Notes: generated by a model from the letters alone, not told the origin. DNA of 64,000 nt from Flaccisagitta enflata (GCA_965153355.1 OZ231127.1:85126001-85190000); one strand, 5' to 3'; positions 24,300-35,659 are shown, counted from the first letter of the stretch. A program made the numbers and translations.

Positions 24300-24796
24300 T
24301 GTAGAAATATAAAATGACAAATAAACTAGAAACGTAACTTTATTGTCATGGCAAATTCCAATATGAAATTAAAACAAGATATTTGAATAAGTTGGAATAA
24401 TGAACCCAAGAATATTGATATGATTGTGGTCTTTCATCCAGGATATGAGAAACAGTTTGTTATTAGATCCCAAAACAATATTGTAAGATATATAAGCTAA
24501 AGAGACCTTTAGGAGGGATCTTTCCTCTTCGCAAATTTTAGTAGGATTACTCCAGCTCTACAATGTAAGTTAATCTATTAATTAAGGGCATTGCATTATT
24601 TCATTATAAATTGTCTGTTTCTCCTGCGAATACTCTGTTACCTATTAAATACCTTCTTGTGAATCTGATACTGGTATTACTCATTGCCTCTAACTTGTTA
24701 ATAATGGTTTTACGCTACCAAGCTGAGAGCTATTAATAATTGAGACATAACGTATATTATTATCCTTGAAAGTACAAGTCATCAAGTACTTTAACA
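24300..24796 (+). repeat. Right LTR (497 bp)
   Basis: Matches 12508-13002 apart from a 2-bp insertion. It is followed directly by GTTT, then ctgacagacgcatctaaaaa, which resembles the sequence left of the element and family A ends. Confidence 0.93.
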
Positions 24797-24800
24797 GTTT

Positions 24801-25230
24801 CTGACAGACGCATCTAAAAAGAAAACATGGCATATTAGTTATTCGCATGTAAAATCAATCAAAATGTTCTCTGGAAACTTTTCATTCGCATTACTTATAG
24901 GTTAGTAATAGAAACAAATCTAGAGGACGAAATCAGAATATACGTTGAGTCAACACTGTTGACTAGTTCGACAGTAATTTACGAAACGAGATCAAAGTGT
25001 GTGCCCATTTCAATTGAAAAATAACTCAAAACTGACAGGCACCGCGGAGGATTTGAATGCATTCAGTAAGTTACCAGAGTTGAGAATATCTAACTAGTAC
25101 CGAGAGCAGCTGGATTGTAATGAATAATTGAGCAGTTTTAAAGAGTGACCAGCTGTCAGCTGTGTCCTAGTCCTCATTCCAACCCCTTCCACAATCTTTG
25201 TAAAGCATTTTGTCCATGTCCATGTGTCCT
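24801..25230. other. No recognisable feature
   Basis: Apparently unique sequence between the right LTR and a CTT microsatellite. Confidence 0.5.
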
Positions 25231-25380
25231 TTTTCTTTTCGTTTTTCTTCTTCTTCTCCTTCTTCTTCTTCTTCTTCTTCTTCTTCTTCTTCTTCTTCTT
25301 CTTCTTCTTTTTTCTTTTTCTCCTTTTCATCTCTGTTTTCTCCACTCTTTTTTCTCCTTCGTTTCTCCTTCATCTGATTC
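25231..25380. repeat. (CTT)n polypyrimidine tract
   Basis: CTT/TTC trinucleotides, purest at about 25242-25308, grading into TTTCTCC-rich sequence. A family A copy follows about 35 bp later. Confidence 0.95.
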
Positions 25381-25412
25381 TCTTCACCATTATTTCCACC
25401 ATCCAACCACGA

Positions 25413-25542
25413 AAAAACAAGGCCGGATACACGGCCATCAGTTGCGGACGGGTGGGCAGGGGCAGAAATGCGCGTTTTCCCACTTTTCAACTCGATCACC
25501 ACGGACCAACCTCTTATAGAGTTGCGTGTCCGCAACTAAAAA
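25413..25542 (+). mobile_element. Family A copy (subfamily with 1969-2127)
   Basis: Starts acaaggccggatacacggcc, contains gcggacgggtgggcaggggc and ttttcccacttttcaactcg, and ends gttgcgtgtccgcaactaaa. The gaccgacc tract is nearly absent. Confidence 0.75.
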
Positions 25543-25584
25543 GAAGAATTCTTTGCTTCATCAATGTACACACATTGTGCTAAA

Positions 25585-26165
25585 ACTCATGAATGAAAGA
25601 ATGACAGAACAACAAAAAGAAAGAATGAAAGAATTAAAGAATGAAAGAATTAAAACATGAAAGAATGAAAGAATGAAAGAATGAAAATTGAAAGAAGGAA
25701 AGAATAAAAGAATGACAGAAGGAAAGAATGAGACTGTGCATGATAGAAAGAACGATAGAAAGAAAAAATGCATGAAAGGAAATAATGAAAGTATGATAGA
25801 ATGAAAGAATGAATGGATGAATTAATAAATGATTGATTGAATGATTGAATAAATAGATGAATGAATATATGAATGAATGCATGAATGAATGAATGGTATG
25901 CATCTTGATCCTTTGGGCCTGTTTACTTCCGCCTCATCATCTCCATTCTGATAACATTTCAGATTGAATGAATGAATGAATGATTGAATGAATGAATGAA
26001 TGAGTGAATGAATGAATGAATGAATGAATGAATGAATGAATGAATGAATGAATGAATGAATGAATGAATGCATGAATGAATGAATGACTGAATGAATGAA
26101 TGAATGAATGAATGAATGAATGCATGAATGAATGTATGAATGAATGAATGAATGAATGAGGTTTG
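25585..26165. repeat. (GAAT/GAAA)n array with a duplicated flank
   Basis: GAAA/GAAT-type repeats at 25585-25890 and pure GAAT with occasional gcatgaatg at 25967-26160. A roughly 60-bp segment between them (25895-25960, containing cttccgcctcatcatctcca) is repeated after the second array (26168-26233), so the array plus its flank was duplicated. Confidence 0.9.
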
Positions 26166-26237
26166 AGATGCATCATGATCCTATGGAACCTTTCACTTCC
26201 GCCTCATCATCTCCATTCTAACCACATTTCAGATTCG

Positions 26238-26685
26238 CGTTGAGGCAAAAATCCGCTGACTCTGACACAAAACCGAATCCGAATATCAAGAATCTTCTTT
26301 TTTTTTCTCTTTCGTCATCTTTGACGATATCATAGCCGTCATTTCCGTTATGTTCTTCGAGTTTTATATCATCCTCGTTTTCTCGTTATAATTGATGATA
26401 TCATTGTCGTTATTTGCTATATATGTTCTTAATGTTTTTTGTCATCCTTGATTCGACAATATCGTCATCATTTTCGTAAATTCTCCATGTTTTTTATCTT
26501 CATCCTGTCTCTTCTGACCTCTCACTATCATTCATTTGTCAATGATATCATCATTGTCATCTCCATTATGTTCGTATTCTTTTTCACCTCTTTTTTAATA
26601 TGGTTGACGCGAACACCATCATTACTGTTTTCTATGGGACATCTTATAAACATATTCTTCGGCTTTCCCGTAATCAGTTGCAATC

Positions 26686-26689
<4 letters not shown>
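26238..26689. other. No gene recognised
   Basis: AT- and T-rich sequence with gatatcat and tcattgtcgt motifs repeated loosely (26310-26565). A 153-codon frame across 26439-26900 runs into a CT repeat and a family A copy and is not a gene. Confidence 0.5.

Positions 26690-26746
<57 letters not shown>
26690..26746. repeat. (CT)n microsatellite
   Basis: About 28 CT units abutting a family A copy. Confidence 0.98.
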
Positions 26747-26748
<2 letters not shown>

Positions 26749-26762
26749 GTCATTTCTACTTG

Positions 26763-26969
26763 TCTGTCGCGTGCTACGCGACTCTGCTTAACCCGCCTTT
26801 GTCGTCGGTCCGTCCGTCCGTCCGTTGGTCCGTCCGTCACACTTTACTTTTTTTGGGTTTTTGCGGTCTTTGGCCTCAATGCACCTGCCCAAATGATTGA
26901 GTGACCTCAAATACAGCCCCTGCCCACCCGCACGCGACTGGGGTAGCCGTGTATCCGGCCTTGTTTTTT
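26763..26969 (-). mobile_element. Family A copy, full length
   Basis: Reads gtcgcgtgctacgcgactct, a gtccgtccgtccgttggtcc tract, then cccctgcccacccgcacgcg and gtgtatccggccttgttttt. One of the best-preserved copies (~207 bp). Confidence 0.8.
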
Positions 26970-27163
26970 CACACACCGATGGCTTCAATTTTCGCGGAAC
27001 TTAAAAAAAGAAAAGTAAATACAATCAATTTCACAAAAGTGTCAATAAATCAAATTCTGCATCTTTTCTTTTTCTCATCAGTGATGTTGTCGGCGCTGTT
27101 TTGCATGAACTTGCTAACAAATATGTTACGTGTGACAAATGACAAATGACATTTAACGAAATA

Positions 27164-28329
27164 ACGGGTGGTCAAAAAAAAAGTGACTTTTTTGTTTTCT
27201 CATATCTTTTGTAAAAAGATATGATACAGGAGAATTTTTTGTCATTTTTTGATTTTTGTACTTTTTTTTATGAATTTCAAGCTATTTACAATAAACTTTA
27301 TTTAATTTTGGACCGCCTGGATTTTTTTGATAATTTTTCATATGAAAATAAATTTTTTTTTGTGGATTCACTATAATTAGTTAATGATGACTCAAAAGCT
27401 TGTAAAAAACCTAACAAAAATCATAGAAATACAAACATACAGTGTGTTTCACATCAAATTACACCAAAGAAAACGTTGCCATTTTACTTTGAAACAGGGT
27501 AGATCAATTCTGAAAAAAGTTTTATGCAGAAAAATTGTTCCAATTTTTTGTCCCCAAATTTCATAGAGCTGAGTTAAGAACTCTGTTCTCTACATCAATT
27601 CATAATTATCTTTAGATTTTGGAGGGACAAAAAATGGTGAAAAACACTCATTTCTTGATATTAACAGAGAAACATTGAATCAATGCTAGTAAAATTCTGT
27701 TTATTTATTTTTATCAAATTATATGATCTAAACTATCAAATAAAAAAAAAAAGTATAAAAACAAAAAAAAATTGTTTAGAAATAATCAATTTCAATATTT
27801 TTTTCATTATTGGACTGAAAATTGACTGTAATTCAAATTGGGTTAGTGGTCAAAATTTTCCGCCCAGGTCTATGAAATTTTTCTATAAAAAATTGGAACT
27901 ATTTTTCTACAAAATTCTTTTTTTCAGAATTGATTTATGATAAGTCAAAGTCAAATGGCAACGTTTTCTTTCGTGTAATTTGATGTGAAACACCCTGTAC
28001 AACAAAACAAAAGATCCTTCTGATGAACATTCTTTATTTTTTTAATCTCTTAAACCAAAGCTTGGCGGCTTATAAATAATTGTGTTTATTTCAGACCGCA
28101 CCTACCTAACGTGTGTGTTTCTTAAAAACAACTGATTATCTATGTTATTACTGATTTATGCAAACATTTTACTTTTTTGTATTTATGTAGTTATTTGTTT
28201 AAGAAAATTTAAAAAATTGATCTTTTTTTTATATACTTTATTTCATTTTCAAAATATCAACTTACAAAAAAAAAAATTCAAACTTGTTTGAGGAAAGGCT
28301 AACTTAGTCACTTTTTTTTTGACCACCCG
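27164..28329. mobile_element. MITE-like element E (1166 bp), TA-flanked, with nested insertion
   Basis: The left end acgggtggtcaaaaaaaaag is matched by the inverse sequence at 28303-28330 (ending tttttgaccacccgt); the TIR extends about 25 bp through gtgac. TA precedes the left end and overlaps the right end (28330-28331). About half its length is a second element (27440-27997). No transposase frame. Confidence 0.8.
27440..27997. mobile_element. MITE F (558 bp) nested inside element E
   Basis: TIRs: the first ~52 bases (from cagtgtgtttcacatcaaat) match the complement of the last ~52 (to atttgatgtgaaacaccctg) with about three mismatches, and weaker similarity continues to ~150 bp, including caattctgaaaaaa and ttccaatttttt. 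TA flanks both ends (27438-27439 and 27998-27999). Tc1/mariner-like by target preference; no coding capacity. Confidence 0.88.
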
Positions 28330-28331
28330 TA

Positions 28332-29232
28332 CATGATGACATACATTTTCGCATAATGGTGAGCCTGACAAAATCAACAGACCTCTCGATTGACGAATTG
28401 AGTAACAAAATTGCGTGAGCGACGTTAGGAGCTCTTGGACAATTGAGGTAAACATTGATCGCATTTGCATATTGCAGTTTTCAGATGACTGCTCCGATGT
28501 AATTTCGTTGATTTTTTTAAAACAGCGAATTTGATTTAGACATGAACATGAACATGATTTTAGTTTTTTGAAAATTCAAATAGAGGAAACCTTTTACGTA
28601 TGTAAACGATATCAACGTCGTCATATTTTTCATGTAGCCCCCCCGCTAATAAGATTTGTACTGAAATATTGACTAAAAAAACCCGCTTCATACAGAAATT
28701 AGTCGATGCTGTGTCCTCAGACATTCTGCAGCCGGGAGCATCTTCAAGCGCCTGGGCTTAAATTTCTGGACAGAGGTACGGTCCCGATAGAAATTAAGTA
28801 GCACATTGATCATTTTACAACTGAAGAGGCCGAGGAGATAGTTCCAGCGAAATATGAAGGCAAATATGACACATCTACTCTACAGGGTAAATCGTTTTGA
28901 GATCCGACAGGCTATCTATTGATACCCTTCTCTCGAACTAATATAATCATAATGGGCTCCAAAAACTTTTCTTTTTTGAGCTCCGGGCTAGCCTTCATAC
29001 AGACCCAATTTGATTTTCACCTGGAAGCTGAGCTGTATTGTATTTTGCTGACCTAAGTAAATAGAAAGTTGTTAAAAACAAAGTGACACATAAATCGTCG
29101 TTGGTGATGATATGGGACACCATCGATGGGGAGGACATTCTTCGTTAAGTGCACTCAAGAGTTCACCGTTTGTTTGTGCTGGTAACTGCTAACCGCGAAA
29201 AAATGAACCTCTAAACGATCTCTCAATTTCTG
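28332..29232. other. No recognisable feature
   Basis: About 900 bp without visible repeats. I see no frame with protein-like length or composition; unannotated exons cannot be excluded by eye. Confidence 0.4.
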
Positions 29233-29393
29233 TTTTTAGTCGCGTGCTACGGGACTCTATAATCTACTTTACAATTCGGCCGTCCGTCGGTCTGTTGGTC
29301 AGTCGGTCACATTAGTCCCTTTTTGCGATTCTTGCGATGGCGCTACTACCTTGTTGCCTGTGTGGCCTCATACTCGTACACCATTGCCCCTGC

Positions 29394-29396
<3 letters not shown>
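29233..29396 (-). mobile_element. Family A copy, 5-prime end replaced by microsatellite
   Basis: Starts tttttagtcgcgtgctacgg, has gtccgtcggtctgttggtca and cactcattgcccc-type core sequence (ccattgcccctgcc), then switches to (CT)n where the acaaggccgg end should be. Confidence 0.75.
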
Positions 29397-29757
<361 letters not shown>

Positions 29758-29785
29758 TGACAAGAAAACGACAACCCGGGCAACC

Positions 29786-30509
<724 letters not shown>

Positions 30510-30758
30510 ATAGAGAGGGGTGTGGAAATAGGTTGTGTACACCCTTGCCTCCCTACCTTGGGTTGCTTGCTTGGTCTTTGTCATTAACTCATAAAAATGT
30601 CATGTACATTTTACGGAGTTTGGATAACTTATTTGCCCAATATTCATAACACCGTATTCAGCATCAAAATCTTTTATAGTCATAAGCTCGTAACTCTGTA
30701 AAAAGCTTTATCTGTCCTATCATAGGTTCTTACTCATTTGCAATCTTTGGCCTTATAC

Positions 30759-31163
30759 TACTCACCTCAATAAAAGAGCCACACTTTTAAAAGGTAAATT
30801 GTCATATAAATTTCAAAATAACTAATTAGAATCTTAAACCATTAAAAAGCTCTTGGAAAGAGCTTGTATTTGGCGCCAATCTGGCAATTCTAGCTTTATT
30901 TGTTTAGAAATGGCATAAGAAAGAGTTGAAACATTGCCATTTTGAATTTGCAATCCCATTGAAAAATGAGTTTTTTTACAAATTAGAAGATCGCTTTGAG
31001 AGGCTCTAGCTCCTAAACCGTTTGAGATACAGATCTGGGATTGGTCCAGAATGAAAGAAAATTTGAAAATCTTTAAAATTGCTTCAACAGAAAAACTTCA
31101 AATGATCTTTTTTCTGTTTCATCCACCCAAAATAGGGTGCGGTTTATTTCTTTTAGTCGAGTA
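30759..31163 (+). mobile_element. Family D relative, diverged MITE (405 bp)
   Basis: The interior matches the element at 11888-12298: tttggcgccaatctgg, tttagaaatggcat, ctctagctcctaaaccgttt and agatctgggattggtc occur in the same order. The ends differ: tactcacctcaataaaag is loosely inverse to ttttagtcgagta. This is an older subfamily. Confidence 0.8.
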
Positions 31164-31348
31164 GTAATAGTTCTGTTAGACATCACATCTCAATTGTAGT
31201 GATTTCAACCCACTGTGCAGATTGGCCTCATGAACTCGTTCCATTGGGTTTGCAGCTCCCTTGGGTCGTTCTTTCCTTCCTTTTCATGAAACTCAACTTG
31301 ATTGGGGAAATGCTTAGGGTAATTTTCTTCATTTTCTCATTCGCATTT
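31164..31348. other. No recognisable feature
   Basis: Unique-looking sequence before the CTT array. The 197-codon frame starting at 31199 is mostly poly-leucine from that array. Confidence 0.5.
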
Positions 31349-31613
31349 CTCCTTCTTCTTCTTCTTCTTCTTCTTCTTCTTCTTCTTCTTCTTCTTCTTC
31401 TTCTTCTTCTTCTCCTTCTTCTTCTTCTTCTTCGTCTTCTTCTTCTTCTTCTTCTTCTTCTTCTTCTTCTTCTTCTTCTTCTTCTTCTTCTTCTTCTTCT
31501 TCTTCTTCTTCTTCTTCTTCTTCTTCTTCTTCTTCTTCTTCTTCTTCTTCTTCTTCTTCTTCTTCTTCTTCTTCTTCTTCTTCTTCTTCTTCTTCTTCTT
31601 CTTCTTCTTCTTC
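31349..31613. repeat. (CTT)n microsatellite, 265 bp
   Basis: Almost pure CTT with isolated changes (ctcctt near 31410, tcgtct near 31432). Poly-Leu and poly-Arg frames through it are artefacts. Confidence 0.99.
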
Positions 31614-32080
31614 TCATTTCAATTGCAGTTTCATTTTATTGTCAAATGTGTTATTGTGTTTTTTATGAAGTTACAAGGTTCATTATCTGCCTCTGCTCAG
31701 AGAGTGAGAAAACCAATCCAAGGCCAAGTAGGCCAATAGGTCCGCTGTATAGACCGTCAAATATTTGCGTGACCGACCGACCGACCAACTAACCAACGGA
31801 GGAATACCACCAGTTTCGTTGGCGCATCTAAAAAGAACGATTGAGAGAGTAGTTGCAACGCGTTGTAATCAAGAACATCACGTATAGATCATGTCTCGTG
31901 GTTCATCAATTTTTAAATCAACTTCTATACAATCTTTAATGGAATATTCACTTACTGAACTAACGCAAGATTTTTTCTTCATTGAGATCTGAGACTCTTT
32001 GTCTTTTCTTTTCATATTTCTTCTTGACACAAACGGAGATTAACTGACGAGTCTAGTCGTTGTGCAAATTAAGCAGCAGG
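31614..32080. other. Spacer with a family A-like tract
   Basis: gaccgaccgaccgaccaact at about 31770-31795 and the following ggcgcatctaaaaaga resemble a family A 3-prime part, but no bounded copy is definable. Confidence 0.4.

Positions 32081-32164
<84 letters not shown>
32081..32164. repeat. (GA)n microsatellite
   Basis: About 40 GA units, followed by gaaggagaaggagaagg-type sequence. Confidence 0.98.
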
Positions 32165-32168
<4 letters not shown>

Positions 32169-32204
32169 CGTATAGATGGAGAAGGAGAAGGAGAAGGAGG
32201 GGAA

Positions 32205-32335
32205 GGAGGAGGAAAAAATTCCCCATATGTTGGAAAACACAGGTCATCGAGCGCTGCCGAAAAAGGCCACCGACCGACCAACAGACCAACCAACATAGCG
32301 GGGTGTTGAGTCGCGTAACACGCTAATAAGAAGAA
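32205..32335 (+). mobile_element. Family A/B hybrid fragment
   Basis: aaaattccccatatgttgg and caggtcatcgagcgctgcc resemble the family B right arm. They pass directly into aaaaaggccaccgaccgacc and ttgagtcgcgtaacacgcta, a family A 3-prime part. This may be one element inserted into another. Confidence 0.5.
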
Positions 32336-32591
32336 CAAATCTATCCAGACTGGAGTCAGAATAGAAACGGAAAGTGATCAAACAAAGAAACGAAGAGAAA
32401 AAAATTAGTGGTGAGTGGCAGACAAAAACAAAAACAGCACTAAGCGAGACAAATAACATTATGGACGAAGAAAACCAATGGATGGACCTCTATGGGGAAA
32501 AAATCGACTTTCTTTTCCACTTAGTCATGAAATATTGTTCTACGGAAAAGAAAAAAAACAAAAGAGGAGCAAGATAAAAAGAGAAGAAAAG

Positions 32592-33115
32592 AAAAATGAC
32601 AACAAAAAGAGAAAGAAGTAAAAGAGAAAAGAAAGACAGGGTGAAAGAAAGACAAAAAGGAAAATGACAACATCAAGGGATAGAAGTGAAAGAGGAAAGG
32701 AAGAGAGGATAAAAGAAAGACCAAAAGGAAAATGACAACATCAAGAGAAAGAAGGGAAAGAGGAAAGAAAGACAGGGTGAAAGAAAGACGAAAGGAAAAT
32801 GACAACATCAAGAGAAAGAAGTGAAAGAGGAAAAAAAAAAGGATAAAAGAAAGATAGAAAAGAAAATGACAACATCAAGAGAAAGAAGTGAAAGAGGAAA
32901 GAAAGAAAGGATAAAAGAAAGACAGAAAGGAAAATGACAACATCAATAGAAAGAAGTGAAAGAGGAAAGAAAGAAAGGATAAAAGAAAGATAGAAAAGAA
33001 AATGACAACATCAAGAGAAAGAAGTGAGAGAGGAAAGAGAGAAAGAATGAAAGACGAAAAAGAAAATGACAACATCAAGAGAAAGAAGTGAGAGAAGAAA
33101 GAAAGAAAGAAAAAG

Positions 33116-33150
<35 letters not shown>

Positions 33151-33260
33151 GAGAAAAAATGAAAGGAAAGAAGTGAGGAAAGAGAGACAGGATGAAAGAC
33201 GAAAAGGAAAATGACAACATCAATAGAAAGAAGTGAGAGAAGAAAGAAAGAAAGAAAAAG
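32592..33260 (+). repeat. Minisatellite, 66-68-bp unit, ~9 copies
   Basis: The marker aaaatgacaacatcaa recurs about nine times at roughly 66-68 bp steps, each followed by gagaaagaagtgaaagagg and a GAAA-rich tail. Later copies are interrupted by GAAA expansion (33096-33160). Purine-rich throughout. Confidence 0.9.
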
Positions 33261-33295
<35 letters not shown>

Positions 33296-33385
33296 GAGAA
33301 AAAATGAAAGAGAGAAAGAAAGAAAGAATGATAGAAAGAAAGAAAGAAAGAAAGATAGAAAGATAGAAAGAAGGAAAGAATGAAA
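33240..33385. repeat. (GAAA)n microsatellite
   Basis: GAAA tetranucleotides with occasional gaaaatgaaa and gatagaaa variants; it grows out of the minisatellite tail. Confidence 0.95.
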
Positions 33386-33429
33386 CAAAGAGACCAACAA
33401 AGAAACAAAATAGTCGCAGAAGCGTTAGA

Positions 33430-34060
33430 TGGTCAGCGGTACCCGTGCCCTGCCAAAGTAATGTGCGTGAAGTTGAAGGGGAAGCAGGGCAGCGGCCCCA
33501 AAGTGGTCGATGACCTATGCTTTCACACATATGGGGAATTTTTTCCTTCTCCTTCTTCTCCTTCTCCTCCTCCTCCTCCTCCTCCTCCTCCATCCCTCCC
33601 CCCTCTCAAATCCCAGTCTGGAGGCCCAAATTCCAGTCTCAAGGCCCAAATCCCAGTCTCAAGATCCAAATCCCAGCCTCGAGGCCCAAGTCCTAGCCTC
33701 AAGGCCAAAATTCTAGTCTGGAGGCCCAGATCCCAACCTTGAGGTCCTGATCTCAGCCTCAAGGTTGGGGTCTGGTCCTCTTGGCTGGGATTTTGACCTT
33801 AAGGCTGAGATTTGGGCCTCAAGGCTGGGATCTAGGCCTCCAGGCTAGGAAATGGGCCTTGAGGCTCGGATTTGGGCCTCAAGGCTCGGATTTGGGCCTC
33901 AAGGCTCGGATTTGGGCCTCAAGCGTGGAATTTGGGCCTGGAGACTGGGATTTGAGGGGGGGGGGACGTAAGTAAAGGAGAAGGAGATGAAGGAGAATGA
34001 AAAAATTCCCCATATGTGTGAAACCATAGGTCATCGATCCCTTTGGGGCCACTGCCCAAA
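33430..34060 (+). mobile_element. Family B palindromic element B1 with internal minisatellite
   Basis: The arms 33487-33544 and 34000-34057 are reverse complements with about four mismatches in 58 bp (left begins gggcagcggccccaaag; right ends ctttggggccactgccc). Between them lies a ~20-bp minisatellite: aaggcccaaatcccagtctc-like units to about 33765, then the inverse orientation (ggcctcaaggctgggattt) to 33955. The full 570 bp can therefore form one long hairpin. The leading segment ggtcagcggtacccg lies outside the arms. No coding capacity. Confidence 0.88.
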
Positions 34061-34113
34061 AAGGGGAAGCGGGAGAGAGTGATAGAAAATAACTAGTCAT
34101 CCAAGGATCGCAC

Positions 34114-34665
34114 ATGGTCAGCGGTACCCGATGCCCTGCTTGGAGTGATTAGCTGAAGAAGCTGAGTGGGAGCAGGGCAGCGGCCCCAAAGGGCCGATGT
34201 CCTATAGGACACAGGGGTGAATTTCCAGACGTCCTGAGAAAGCACATTTAAGGACTGAGTTGATTGATTGAAGAACAGTAATGAGATCAGGGATGAGGGC
34301 AGATTTGAACCTGAGAGGGTCATTTTGAGGGCTGAATTGAGACCAATTTTAGGTTTGAAAGGTCTGATTTTAGGCTTGAAATAGTTGATTTTGGGCCTGA
34401 TAAGGCTGATCTAGTACTTTATAGGGCTGATTTTGGGCTTGAGTGAGCTAATTTTGGATCTAAAAGGGCTGATTTTGGGTCTGAGAGGGGTGATTTTGGG
34501 TCTGAGAGGGCTGACTTGGGGCCTGAGAGGACTGATTTGGGGTCTGAGAGGGCTGATTGGGGCTTGAGAGGGGCCTCGGGGGGGGGGGGGACGTACGTAC
34601 GTACGGACGTCTGGAAATTCACCCCTGTGTCCTACAGGACATCGGCCCTTTGGGGCCGCTGCCCA
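34114..34665 (+). mobile_element. Family B palindromic element B2 with internal minisatellite
   Basis: Starts ggtcagcggtacccgatgcc. The 60-bp arms 34175-34234 and 34605-34664 are reverse complements with about one mismatch (left starts gggcagcggccccaaaggg, right ends gggccgctgccc). The interior is a ~21-bp minisatellite (ttttgggtctgagagggctg) in a single orientation, plus gacgtacgtacgtacgg by the right arm. It shares the leader with B1 but the inner arm sequence differs after the first ~20 bp. Confidence 0.9.
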
Positions 34666-34676
34666 AAAAAAAAACA

Positions 34677-34823
34677 CAAAAAAGAAAGAAAGAAAGAAAA
34701 AAGTAAGAAAGAAAGAAAGACAAACCGAAAGAAAGAAAAAAACACAGAAAGTAGGGAAGAGAAACATACAAGGAAAAAGGGAGACACAAAGAAAGAAAGA
34801 AAGTAAGACAGAAGAAATAAATA

Positions 34824-34855
<32 letters not shown>

Positions 34856-34863
34856 GTGAAAAA

Positions 34864-34922
<59 letters not shown>

Positions 34923-34960
34923 GAAGAAAGAAAGAAAGAAAGAAAAAGAAAAATAGAAAA

Positions 34961-35024
<64 letters not shown>

Positions 35025-35215
35025 AAAAAATGAAAGAAAGAAAGAAAAAAAGGAAGAAAGAAAAAAAGAAAGAACGAAAGAAAAAAAAGGAAGAAAGAAA
35101 AAAAAAAAAAAAAAAAGAAAAAAGAAAGAAAGAAAGAAAGAAAGAAAAATAGAAAGAATGAAAAAAAAAAAGAAGAAAAAAAAAAGAAAGAATGAAAGAA
35201 AAAAAAAAGAAGAAA
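34677..35215. repeat. (GAAA)n polypurine tract, ~540 bp
   Basis: GAAA tetranucleotides with A-rich variants, starting 12 bp after element B2. Phe/Leu/Ser-rich frames on the minus strand are artefacts. Confidence 0.97.
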
Positions 35216-35340
35216 AGCATATTTTGTCTGAAGGGGCAGAGAGGGACAGGGGCGTAACCACAACCGTCAGTTTGGTCTAACAACTGTCATTGAGGAAATG
35301 GTTATTTCTTTTCTTATTGGTTCTCCCGCCAAATCTGCAT

Positions 35341-35386
35341 TGGTATCCCATTGCAGATGTCAATGGTATCCCATTGCAGATGTCAA
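35341..35386 (+). repeat. 23-bp tandem duplication
   Basis: tggtatcccattgcagatgt plus caa occurs twice in direct succession without change. The rest of 35216-35580 shows no feature. Confidence 0.9.
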
Positions 35387-35580
35387 AGTTGCTTTCAAGA
35401 GCATGACATCATTTGAGAGAACCCTTTCATGGGACTATGCGGAAATATACTTTATTCCAGGTAACGAAAGCACATATTTTATCATTATCTCCCATATTCT
35501 TACTTTATGATACAGTATGGAATTTATGCTATGAGGCTATGATAATAATGGTTAGTCTATTAAGCAAAAAGCTCTTTGCC

Positions 35581-35656
35581 ACCACCCAATAAACTCAAAG
35601 GGGGCGTTTCTAGTCAAAGGAGATCGCGTTTTGCGTGTACCGACTGACCGACCCAC
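35581..35656 (+). mobile_element. Family G terminal fragment
   Basis: agggggcgtttctagtcaaa and atcgcgttttgcg resemble the left end of the next element. It is followed by gaccgacccacggac. Confidence 0.5.
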
Positions 35657-35659
35657 GGA

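Larger units (their letters stand above)
12508..24796 (+). mobile_element. LTR-type retroelement, complete ends, apparently non-coding (12.3 kb)
   Basis: Two direct repeats of 495 and 497 bp bound an 11,297-bp interior. Both begin TGTAG and end TAACA, as LTRs do (TG...CA). They are identical by eye except for one 2-bp indel. GTTT flanks both sides (12504-12507 and 24797-24800), a plausible 4-bp target duplication. A TGG-initial primer-binding-site candidate abuts the left LTR. The interior has no frame longer than about 140 codons and no recognisable gag, protease, reverse transcriptase or integrase. It is best read as a large non-autonomous derivative mobilised by proteins made elsewhere. 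The near-identical LTRs argue for recent insertion. Superfamily cannot be assigned without a coding region; orientation rests on the PBS and TATA placement. Confidence 0.9.

Noticed and set aside
28690-28880. Possible exon (locally less AT-rich sequence)
   Set aside because: No frame of useful length and no splice-site pair I would trust by eye.
31199-31792. 197-codon poly-Leu frame
   Set aside because: CTT microsatellite.
34295-34325. Box-B-like sequence suggesting a tRNA gene
   Set aside because: It lies inside the family B2 minisatellite; no acceptor stem or box A at the right distance.
34411-35283. 290-codon minus-strand Phe/Ser/Leu frame resembling a membrane protein
   Set aside because: Translation of the GAAA polypurine tract and family B minisatellite.
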